Of a stretch of 5,228 nucleotides of DNA, positions 1-5,228 are shown one piece after another (positions within the stretch are counted from its first letter, which is position 1; each line of letters opens with the position of its first letter). The translations under genes and the position numbers were made by a program. A model generated the notes under the pieces. It worked only from the letters and a program-made list of their open reading frames with translations, made no database searches and was not told the DNA's origin. The DNA comes from Flavobacteriales bacterium CG_4_9_14_3_um_filter_32_8 (lineage in GTDB: Bacteria; Bacteroidota; Bacteroidia; Flavobacteriales_E; Vicingaceae): positions 1 through 5,228 of the forward strand of contig PFUQ01000250.1 in the NCBI GenBank assembly GCA_002790175.1. The letters run 5' to 3'.

Positions 1-1169
1 TTACTAATTAAACCACCTTTTATACCCACATAAGGAATGATAATGTGTTCCACAATGTTGAACTTAAATTCGGCTTTGGGGTAAAAATGAAATTTAGTAT
101 CGGGGTAGGAGTTTAGGTATAAACCAATTCCTACTTGAAATTCCCATTTATCGGCAATGGTACTGATGTGTGGATTTAAGCCCACTACTAAATTATTTTC
201 TTGATTTAAGCGGTTAATCAATTTGTTGTAATTTATTTCAGTTCCTATGGCAAAGAGTTCGTTTTTATAATATTTGCTTAATTTACCAGCTACTGCAAAA
301 TGGTTTTCAGATACTTGAAATAAATCATTAATATTGTGATAACTGATGTCAAAATCATAATCATATTGCGTGGTATCGGTAAAGTTTCTTGTTAATTTAA
401 AGTTGACATTAAATTTATCGAGCTCTTGTCTAACGGCATCAGCATCGTTAATGAGTGCTGCATTTTTGTCAGAAAAACCATAATAATGATTCACATTTCT
501 GATGTAGCCTAATTTACCATAAAGGGTAAATTCTTTTGAATATTGTTTACCAAAAGCACTCAATTCATTGTCGCTAAATCCACTATAATCAATGCTCGAA
601 ATTCCTGTAGAAGAAAAATGTTTTCCAGCAAAACCGTAAGCATAATTTTTAGAACGGGTAGCATTGTAATAAATTTCTGCCAAAGGTGTGGCATTGGTTC
701 CAAAGCCAACTTTTGCAAAACCATGGTAGAGTTTTACTAATGGTTCACCTTTTATCACAGCAGGACTTATTGGGTATATATTAAAAGTTACTGGAACTTG
801 TTTCTGCAAAAAGCTATATTTTAATTGGGGAATAATTTTATTGGTATCGTTAATGATTGGGTTGTCTTTTATTTTAAAAGCATCGGTTAAAAAAGGCTCA
901 TACCCACTTTCAATAATTATGGTAGTTGAATCTATAGGTCGGCTAGCTTGAGAAAAAGCGGTTGATGAGATTAATGATAAAAATAAAAATAACCAACTCT
1001 TTTTAAGGAGATTGCTTTCCCGAGAAGTCGAGATAAGCTGTTCCTCGCAATGACTCATTAAAAAACTTAAAAAGCCACCAACTGATGGGCAATTACACTC
1101 CCCTTTCCCCTCTTTATAGAGGGTAAATAAGGTATAAATTTTTCTTAATAGGTAAGTAGCTTTACTCAT
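1..1169 (-). CDS. Outer-membrane beta-barrel protein, TonB-dependent-receptor-like, C-terminus beyond window
   Basis: 389 codons are visible and the frame is open to the left edge. Residues 56-74 form a Sec signal core: Lys-Lys-Ser-Trp, then a Leu/Phe-rich stretch ending SSTAFSQ. A polar linker with a DAFKIKDNP-type motif (about 96-104) follows. From about residue 147 (LYHGFAKVGFG) alternating aromatic/polar strands with Asn/Asp/Lys turns look like an outer-membrane barrel. Related Bacteroidota proteins, as I recall, are often labelled TonB-dependent receptor, but I see no TonB box or plug domain, so transport of a ligand is unproven. The start chosen is ATG 1169-1167, which overlaps the stop of the upstream TPR frame as ATGAGTAA and suggests translational coupling. 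The only other in-frame ATG (1058-1056, codon 38) lies at the edge of a repeat-like segment. With the 1169 start, about 55 residues precede the hydrophobic core, far longer than a usual signal-peptide N-region; residues 16-55 look repeat-derived. Coding status is fairly sure, function and start less so. Confidence 0.65.
   Translation of the reverse strand, partial: MSKATYLLRKIYTLFTLYKEGKGECNCPSVGGFLSFLMSHCEEQLISTSRESNLLKKSWLFLFLSLISSTAFSQASRPIDSTTIIIESGYEPFLTDAFKIKDNPIINDTNKIIPQLKYSFLQKQVPVTFNIYPISPAVIKGEPLVKLYHGFAKVGFGTNATPLAEIYYNATRSKNYAYGFAGKHFSSTGISSIDYSGFSDNELSAFGKQYSKEFTLYGKLGYIRNVNHYYGFSDKNAALINDADAVRQELDKFNVNFKLTRNFTDTTQYDYDFDISYHNINDLFQVSENHFAVAGKLSKYYKNELFAIGTEINYNKLINRLNQENNLVVGLNPHISTIADKWEFQVGIGLYLNSYPDTKFHFYPKAEFKFNIVEHIIIPYVGIKGGLIS
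1008..1053. repeat. Interspersed-repeat-like segment (GTCATTGCGAGG type) inside the barrel gene
   Basis: On the minus strand this segment opens with GTCATTGCGAGGAA and closes with GAAAGCAATCTC. The outer ATTGC/GCAAT pair (1011-1015 and 1047-1051) forms an inverted repeat, and inner CGAG/CTCG pairs can also form. I recall this GTCATTGCGAGGA...GAAGCAATCTC wording as a common short intergenic repeat in Bacteroidota and some other bacteria; that is memory, not a search. Here it is translated in frame as part of the barrel protein's leader (about residues 39-54). Confidence 0.6.
1108..1123. repeat. Short hairpin CCCTCT-TTAT-AGAGGG beside a C-rich tract
   Basis: A perfect 6-bp stem with a 4-base loop sits next to a pyrimidine-rich tract (CTCCCCTTTCCCC, 1098-1110), unlike the AT-rich surroundings. 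The composition resembles short CTCCC/GAGGGG-type repeats of Bacteroidota, but the family assignment is a guess. It falls about 40 bases past the TPR stop on the minus strand and has no following T run in that direction, so I do not call it a terminator. It is read in frame within the barrel gene's leader (about residues 16-21). Confidence 0.4.
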
Positions 1170-1794
1170 CTTTAAATTTATCTTCTATTTCAGAATCTAT
1201 AATTTTATTCAACTCAGGTAAATCCTCTTCAATTACTTCTTCTTTCTCATTAAATAATTTTTCTAGGTTTTTATCATTCGTTAAATTTAAATCTAGTATG
1301 GGTTCTTCTTCAACTATTTTTTGAGCAGCTTCTTGTTGTTCTATGATGGCTAATTTTTCGGAAGCTGTATTTACCAGTTCTGGAAATTTACTGTTATCAA
1401 TTACATTTTTTAAGGTTACTTTAGCTTGGAAGAAATCAGTTGTAGCCACATAATTATCCGCCAATAAAATCAACGATTTTCCTATCCAATAACTGTATGA
1501 GGAGAATTTTTTTATTAAGCTAAACACTTCAGCTTCGCACTTTTCATGTTCACCACGAAGGCATAAAATGTAGGCTACATTATATTTAGCTTCGGCACCA
1601 AATACATTAGCCGATGTAGAAGCAGTTGTAAATTCTTTTAACGCTAAATTGTAATCGTCTTTTTCTAGTACTGCTTTTCCATAAATTAAATGAGCCTCAG
1701 TAATTAAGTTGGCATCATCAATATCTTTATTAATGATTAGTTCGCAATATTTAATGGCTTCATCTGGTCTTTTTAATTGAAAATTCAATCGCAT
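1162..1794 (-). CDS. C-terminal part of the interrupted TPR protein
   Basis: 210 codons from ATG 1794. The first residues, through DEAIKYCELI (11-20), are the second half of a TPR repeat whose first turn lies upstream of the stop codon. TPR-like helix pairs follow at about 32-60, 66-97 and 101-134. From about residue 151 the chain becomes a Glu/Asp/Lys-rich, probably extended or coiled tail ending KFKDE. There is no signal peptide, so if made alone by reinitiation 9 bases after the TAA it would stay in the cytoplasm, apart from its presumed periplasmic site. No Shine-Dalgarno is visible, which is normal for Bacteroidota. Its stop overlaps the start of the barrel gene by 8 bases. I read it as the tail of the upstream protein rather than an independent gene. 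Confidence 0.6.
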   Translation of the reverse strand: MRLNFQLKRPDEAIKYCELIINKDIDDANLITEAHLIYGKAVLEKDDYNLALKEFTTASTSANVFGAEAKYNVAYILCLRGEHEKCEAEVFSLIKKFSSYSYWIGKSLILLADNYVATTDFFQAKVTLKNVIDNSKFPELVNTASEKLAIIEQQEAAQKIVEEEPILDLNLTNDKNLEKLFNEKEEVIEEDLPELNKIIDSEIEDKFKDE

Positions 1795-1803
1795 TTGTTC
1801 TAC

Positions 1804-4350
1804 TTATGCTATAAAAACATTGGAAGGAATATCAGCTAAATATTCTAGTTGACTATAGTTGTTTAAGGCATCTTCTGGCTTACCTAAATTAGTATTTAGT
1901 TGCCCTGCTTTTAGCAAAGCCGATTCTGAAAATTTATTTTTTGGTTGTTCAATGATGTAATTAAAATTAATTAAAGCTTCATCCTCAAACCCTGAACGGT
2001 ATTCACAATCTGCTTTGTAATAATGAGCATTGAGGACATAATTGCCATTCGGATATTTTTCTAAATATTTGGTTAATTCATTAACGGCTTTATCACATTT
2101 ATTTTTCATATAACTGTTTTCGGCAACTTCAAAGTAATCTTCATCCATCACCATGGTAGAAGAATCTGCTCCACCAATACTTACTAAGTAATCTTCATAA
2201 GAACCAAGCTCTCCTTTATCGATGTATATTTTTTTAATTTTCTGAAGTGCTTCTTTGGCATCATCTGTTTCGGTGTAGTTGGTAACAACCGTCTTAAATG
2301 CAATTAATGCGTTTTGGTCGTCTTTTCGGTTGTAATAAATTAATCCTTCTTTAATCAATGCCTGACTTAAATAGGGACTATTTGGGTAATCTTTTATTAA
2401 TAATTGAAAGTTAACTAACGCATTATCGGTTTCGTTGATTATCAATTGAGTTTTTGCTAAATGAAAAATGGCATCATCCAATAAATGTGATTTTTCTTTC
2501 CGATTAATTAAAGTGTTAAGTAAACTTATTTTGTCATTGTAATTGCCAACAACACCATTAACAACAGCACTTTGGTACAATGAATAATCCAGTTTATCCA
2601 AACCTAATAGGGCTGCTTTATCATAATATTCAATAGCGGCTTTGTAATCTTTAGTAATGTAAAAACAATCGCCAATTCTATTTAAAGCATCGTTTTTAAT
2701 TTTAGTGTTTTCCTCTTTTGCATTCTGAACATATTTTCGAAACCATTCGTTGGCATTGTTGTATTCTTTTAAATTAAAGTAAGCATAACCAATGCTATAA
2801 TGAGCTTTGTTTACTTGGTTGGCAACAATTGCCTCAGGTTCAAAAATGTATTTTTTATATGCTGCAATTGCTTGTTCGTTTTTGTCTAACCGATAGTAAG
2901 CTTCTGCTCTCCAATAACAATTATCAGCTTTAATTTTTTTATCTAATTGGTAAGTGTCCGATTTATCAAAGTGAAGAATGGCTTCGGGATATTTTCTATT
3001 ATTAAAAAGCTCAATTCCTCTGTAATATGCTATTTTTTGATAGGCTTCTTCGAGTTGAATGTTCTTGTTTTTTATCTTTTCTAAAGAAGCTAGTGCTGCT
3101 TCATAGTTTTTGGTGGTGAAATAGACAGCAACTAAAAATTCATACGCATCATTTAGTTTGGCAGAATTGGGGTAAGTATTGATAAACTCTTCAAAAGCGA
3201 TTATGGCATCATTGTAGGGATGAATAGAAAGTTCGTAAGAAATTTTAGCAAAACTAAAAAGTGCATCTTCTTTTATTTGCGGGTCAAACTCCAATTGTGA
3301 TGCAATGCGAAACGAGTTTCTGGCATATTTTTTTTCACCAAGTTTAAGGTAACATTCTGCAATATGATAGTGTGTAGTTTGGGTTAAACTATCGTCTTTT
3401 CCAATTGCTTTTTTAAACCAAACGATGGCTAACTCGCAACTATCCGTTTTATAATAAGCGTAGCCCAACTCGTAGTTGTCGGTACGGCTAATTTCGGTAG
3501 TTTTTTCTTTATGAAATCGTTTTAGGTAAGGAATGGATTCGCTAAATTTATTGGTGTTGTAATAAGCTTCGCCAATTAATCGAGAAATTTCTGGTACTCT
3601 TTTAGGTAGTGCTGTATCTAACAATGCAGGTGCATACTCAATTACTTTGCTGTAATTTTTTTGTAAATAATAAATTTGAGTAATGTAATAAGGAACGATG
3701 GGAGAAAATTTTTCATCGTTACTTAGTGTTAGAAAAGTTTGTAAAGCCGATTCGTATTTTTTTTGTAGGTAAGCAATATGCCCATAATAATATTTGGCGG
3801 ATGAAGTATATTTGGTGTCAACATCTTTTATTTCATAAAATGAAGTGGAAGCTTTTTCATACTCCTTTTTCATAAAATGGCTATAACCTATTTTAAAATG
3901 ATATTCGGCTAATTCTTCTTCACTCAAGTCGTAAATGTCAATTTTTTCAAACCATTTTAGAGCTTCATCATAATCTTTTTTTCTAAAATGGTATTTTCCT
4001 AAATGGAAATATGCCAATTTTACTTTAGGACTTTCGGGGTAAGCATAAATAAATTTAATCAGTAAATTTTCGGCATCAATATTAAAAAGTTCCAATCCAC
4101 AAAGAGCATGATAATACATCGCATCAACTGCAATTTCCGATTTATCATTTTTAATATGCTGCAAAACTTGAGCAAATTTTTCTTGAGCTGCACTAAATTT
4201 TTCCTTGTCGTAAAGTTCTAATGCCGAATTGTAAGTTGCATTATCGTGGGTATAAATAGTTGTTTTTTGAGATAAAACATTCGTGTTTATCGCAAAAAAT
4301 AGGATAATAAGGTAGGTAAGTTTTTTTAAAAACAATTTTCTCTTGACCAT
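1804..4350 (-). CDS. Secreted tetratricopeptide-repeat protein, N-terminal 848 residues
   Basis: The product starts with a clear Sec signal peptide: basic MVKRKLFLKK, hydrophobic core at about 11-21, likely cleavage near VLS-Q (27-28). No lipobox cysteine is present, so a soluble periplasmic or membrane-associated protein is more likely than a lipoprotein. The rest is almost wholly helical repeats of about 33-36 residues with TPR spacing, for example AYFHLGKYHFRKKDYDEA (113-130), YHFKIGYSHFMKKEYEKA (150-167) and YYYGHIAYLQKKYESA (187-202), continuing to the C-terminus. YPNS/YPES turns between repeats resemble the Sel1-free, BamD/YbgF-like TPR style used in envelope complexes. TPR arrays bind proteins; no catalytic motif is seen. 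ATG 4350 is the first start ahead of the signal peptide. The frame ends at a TAA that cuts through a TPR repeat. With the downstream barrel gene it forms an apparent operon; the partner and substrate are unknown. Confidence 0.85.
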   Translation of the reverse strand: MVKRKLFLKKLTYLIILFFAINTNVLSQKTTIYTHDNATYNSALELYDKEKFSAAQEKFAQVLQHIKNDKSEIAVDAMYYHALCGLELFNIDAENLLIKFIYAYPESPKVKLAYFHLGKYHFRKKDYDEALKWFEKIDIYDLSEEELAEYHFKIGYSHFMKKEYEKASTSFYEIKDVDTKYTSSAKYYYGHIAYLQKKYESALQTFLTLSNDEKFSPIVPYYITQIYYLQKNYSKVIEYAPALLDTALPKRVPEISRLIGEAYYNTNKFSESIPYLKRFHKEKTTEISRTDNYELGYAYYKTDSCELAIVWFKKAIGKDDSLTQTTHYHIAECYLKLGEKKYARNSFRIASQLEFDPQIKEDALFSFAKISYELSIHPYNDAIIAFEEFINTYPNSAKLNDAYEFLVAVYFTTKNYEAALASLEKIKNKNIQLEEAYQKIAYYRGIELFNNRKYPEAILHFDKSDTYQLDKKIKADNCYWRAEAYYRLDKNEQAIAAYKKYIFEPEAIVANQVNKAHYSIGYAYFNLKEYNNANEWFRKYVQNAKEENTKIKNDALNRIGDCFYITKDYKAAIEYYDKAALLGLDKLDYSLYQSAVVNGVVGNYNDKISLLNTLINRKEKSHLLDDAIFHLAKTQLIINETDNALVNFQLLIKDYPNSPYLSQALIKEGLIYYNRKDDQNALIAFKTVVTNYTETDDAKEALQKIKKIYIDKGELGSYEDYLVSIGGADSSTMVMDEDYFEVAENSYMKNKCDKAVNELTKYLEKYPNGNYVLNAHYYKADCEYRSGFEDEALINFNYIIEQPKNKFSESALLKAGQLNTNLGKPEDALNNYSQLEYLADIPSNVFIA

Positions 4351-4423
4351 AATTTATACAACGGTTTAAAATTAGAAAGGATAAAGGCTGTTACTTTTAT
4401 TGATGCTTCAAGTTTTCAACGGC

Positions 4424-4439
4424 ATAATGTTGACATTAT
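4424..4439. promoter_or_regulatory. 16-bp palindrome, possible operator
   Basis: ATAATGT-TG-ACATTAT has perfect 7-base arms and a 2-base centre. It lies 74 bases upstream of the TPR start and 185 bases upstream of the FtsE-like start, within a divergent promoter region. That position and its dyad symmetry would suit a dimeric regulator, but no regulator gene is in the window and the site has no recognised consensus. Confidence 0.3.
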
Positions 4440-4485
4440 TTCATTTAAAAAGAAGGTGGATTAATTAATTGGGAAAATTAATAGA

Positions 4486-4493
4486 TATATTTG
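4486..4493 (+). promoter_or_regulatory. Possible Bacteroidota -7 promoter element for the FtsE-like gene
   Basis: TATATTTG matches the TAnnTTTG -7 consensus of Bacteroidota primary sigma factors exactly. The nearest upstream TTG (4469-4471) is 14 bases away, shorter than the usual spacing of roughly 17-23, so the -33 half is weak. If used, transcription would begin near 4500 and leave a leader of about 120 bases containing the REP-like palindrome. Confidence 0.35.
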
Positions 4494-4530
4494 TTAAGGA
4501 TTTCTTCTGACTTGAAAACTAGAACCTTTT

Positions 4531-4597
4531 GTCATACTGAGTTTATCGAAGTATAAAAAGGTGGAGAATATAACTACTTCGACAAGTTCAGTAGAAC
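4531..4597. repeat. REP-like inverted repeat upstream of the FtsE-like gene
   Basis: The left arm at 4531-4553 begins GTCATACTGAG and contains TATCGAAGTA. The right arm at 4575-4597 begins TACTTCGACAAG. The arms pair at 18 of 23 positions around a 21-base loop. The wording closely resembles the GTCATACTGAGCTTGTCGAAG type of dispersed palindrome that I recall as common between genes in Bacteroidota genomes. It ends 26 bases before the ATG at 4624. A short T run (CTTTTT, 4601-4606) follows it on the plus strand, so in an upstream transcript it could fold into a terminator- or attenuator-like hairpin. Confidence 0.65.
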
Positions 4598-4623
4598 AGT
4601 CTTTTTAAAAATTAATAGTCGTT

Positions 4624-5228
4624 ATGATAATAAACATTAATTCAGCCAAGATTTTTCAGAAAAAAAACTTGATTTTACAAAATGTAACTGTAAAAATTGA
4701 TAAAGGTGAGTTTGTTTATTTAATTGGAAAAACTGGGTCGGGGAAAAGTAGCTTATTAAAAACTTTGTACGCCGATTTACCTTTACAGGAAGGAGAAGCA
4801 ACAGTTTGTGATTTTGATTTAAAAACAATAAAACAAAACCAAATTCCTTTTTTAAGAAGAAAATTGGGGATTGTTTTTCAGGATTTTCAGTTGTTAACCG
4901 ACAGAAGCGTTAACGATAATTTATTGTTTGTTTTAAAAGCAACAGGTTGGAAAGAAAAAAGCAAAATGGAAGCACGAATTAATGAGGTGTTAACCAATGT
5001 GGGCTTAGGCACAAAAGGGTATAAATTTCCACATGAATTATCGGGTGGAGAACAACAAAGAGTTGTAATAGCCAGGGCTTTATTAAACGAACCTGACTTG
5101 ATTTTAGCTGATGAACCTACTGGAAATTTAGATCCAGAAACTTCGGAAGAAATTATTAAATTGTTGTTTGAAATTAGCAATAAAGGAAAAGCCATATTAA
5201 TGGCAACACACGATTTTCATTTAATGAG
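4624..5228 (+). CDS. ftsE: FtsE-like ABC transporter ATP-binding protein, C-terminus beyond window
   Basis: 201 codons are visible. The ABC motifs are complete and in order: Walker A GKTGSGKS (residues 35-42), Q-loop FQDFQLL (85-91), signature LSGGEQQR (139-146), Walker B LILADEP (159-165), D-loop GNLD (167-170) and H-loop THD (195-197). The FQDF.LL Q-loop, HELSGGEQQR and ADEPTGNLDP wording are typical of the FtsE/LolD/MacB type-VII group. Short spacing without insertions and the VFQDFQLL..RSV.DN segment favour FtsE, the ATPase that pairs with FtsX to control septal peptidoglycan hydrolases. LolD or another MacB-type ATPase cannot be excluded. The family is about 220-230 residues, so roughly 20-30 residues are missing. 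No FtsX gene is visible; as I recall, ftsE and ftsX are often apart in Bacteroidota. ATG 4624 is the first suitable start, with an A-rich upstream and no Shine-Dalgarno. Confidence 0.85.
   Translation, partial: MIININSAKIFQKKNLILQNVTVKIDKGEFVYLIGKTGSGKSSLLKTLYADLPLQEGEATVCDFDLKTIKQNQIPFLRRKLGIVFQDFQLLTDRSVNDNLLFVLKATGWKEKSKMEARINEVLTNVGLGTKGYKFPHELSGGEQQRVVIARALLNEPDLILADEPTGNLDPETSEEIIKLLFEISNKGKAILMATHDFHLM

Larger units (their letters stand above)
1162..4350 (-). pseudogene. Full-length TPR protein frame interrupted by one in-frame TAA
   Basis: Reading from ATG 4350 to the stop at 1162 gives 1063 codons in a single frame, with one internal TAA at 1806-1804. Codons GTA GAA CAA follow directly, then ATG 1794. 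The frame is the same on both sides, so this is a nonsense codon rather than a frameshift. By alignment to the TPR consensus, with the Ala of DEAI taken as position 20, the stop falls near position 4 of helix A, inside a repeat and not at a domain boundary. The roughly 1060-residue product would fit the size of about 1000 residues I recall for secreted flavobacterial TPR proteins. Both sides are otherwise undamaged, so a recent mutation, a base-call error, readthrough or a working split gene are all possible. The two pieces are listed separately. Confidence 0.6.
4407..4524. repeat. Imperfect inverted repeat pair flanking the centre of the intergenic region
   Basis: TTCAAGTTTTCA at 4407-4418 is matched in inverted orientation by TGAAAACTAGAA at 4513-4524, 11 of 12 positions agreeing. 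The arms are about 94 bases apart. In such AT-rich DNA a match of this size could occur by chance, and no function is implied. Confidence 0.2.
4351..4623. other. Divergent intergenic region between the TPR and FtsE-like genes
   Basis: These 273 bases separate two divergently transcribed genes, so promoters for both should lie here. I see no ORF of note, tRNA or other RNA gene. Visible structures, listed separately, are a 16-bp palindrome, an inverted repeat pair, a possible -7 element and a REP-like palindrome. For the minus-strand TPR gene the best promoter-like word is TAATTTTA about 20 bases upstream of its ATG, which lacks the final G of TAnnTTTG and a well-placed TTG, so I do not call it. 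Neither start codon has a Shine-Dalgarno sequence. Confidence 0.8.

Noticed and set aside
543..740. Plus-strand ORF of 65 codons inside the barrel gene
   Set aside because: It is antisense to a clear barrel coding frame and shows no domain or start signal.
1108..1123. Rho-independent terminator for the TPR gene
   Set aside because: The hairpin has only a 6-bp stem and is followed on the minus strand by a G/A-rich stretch rather than T residues; the barrel frame also runs through it.
1162..1806. A frameshift as the cause of the split TPR gene
   Set aside because: The sequence on both sides of the TAA is in the same reading frame, so a substitution creating a stop explains the split without any insertion or deletion.
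1804..4350. Repetitive TPR coding region as a DNA-level tandem repeat or CRISPR
   Set aside because: The repetition is at the protein level only; no identical spaced DNA repeats are seen.
4351..4400. Promoter for the TPR gene at TAATTTTA
   Set aside because: It misses the last base of TAnnTTTG and has no TTG at suitable spacing, so it is too weak in AT-rich DNA.
4637..4828. Antisense ORF of 63 codons opposite the 5' part of the FtsE-like gene
   Set aside because: It is a by-product of AT-rich coding sequence, with no domain or start signal.
4887..5195. Antisense ORF of 102 codons opposite the FtsE-like gene
   Set aside because: It lies wholly opposite a gene with intact Walker A, signature and Walker B motifs and has no recognisable domain of its own.

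Overview
The window is AT-rich DNA that looks like a chromosomal segment of a Bacteroidota member, most likely Flavobacteriia. The evidence is the Sec signal peptides ending in a Ser-Gln type junction, the lack of Shine-Dalgarno sequences, the Lys/Asn/Ile/Tyr-rich proteins, a large secreted TPR protein paired with an outer-membrane barrel, and short palindromic repeats of kinds I recall as scattered through genomes of this phylum. No database search was possible, so family names rest on recognition of the translated sequence.

Layout. On the minus strand, reading right to left, a signal-peptide-bearing TPR protein starts at 4350. Its frame runs to 1162 but is interrupted by one in-frame TAA at 1806-1804. 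This leaves an 848-residue exported N-terminal part and a 210-residue C-terminal part with no signal peptide. The stop of the C-terminal part overlaps the start of a second minus-strand gene (ATGAGTAA, 1169-1162). That gene encodes an outer-membrane beta-barrel protein and runs off the left edge of the window. Its N-terminus appears to have been lengthened in frame by two repeat-like segments lying between the start codon and the signal-peptide core. On the plus strand, diverging from the TPR gene, an FtsE-like ABC ATPase begins at 4624 and runs off the right edge.

The 273-bp divergent intergenic region holds a 16-bp palindrome, a possible Bacteroidota-type -7 promoter element and a REP-like inverted repeat just upstream of the ATPase gene.

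How the genes may work together. The TPR protein and the barrel form an apparent translationally coupled operon and probably act together at the periplasm and outer membrane; the exact role is unknown. The FtsE-like ATPase would work at the inner membrane with an FtsX-type permease that is not in the window. Nothing here is a defence system, mobile element or CRISPR array. The most unusual points are the single stop that splits the otherwise intact TPR gene and the repeat-derived coding sequence at the start of the barrel gene.
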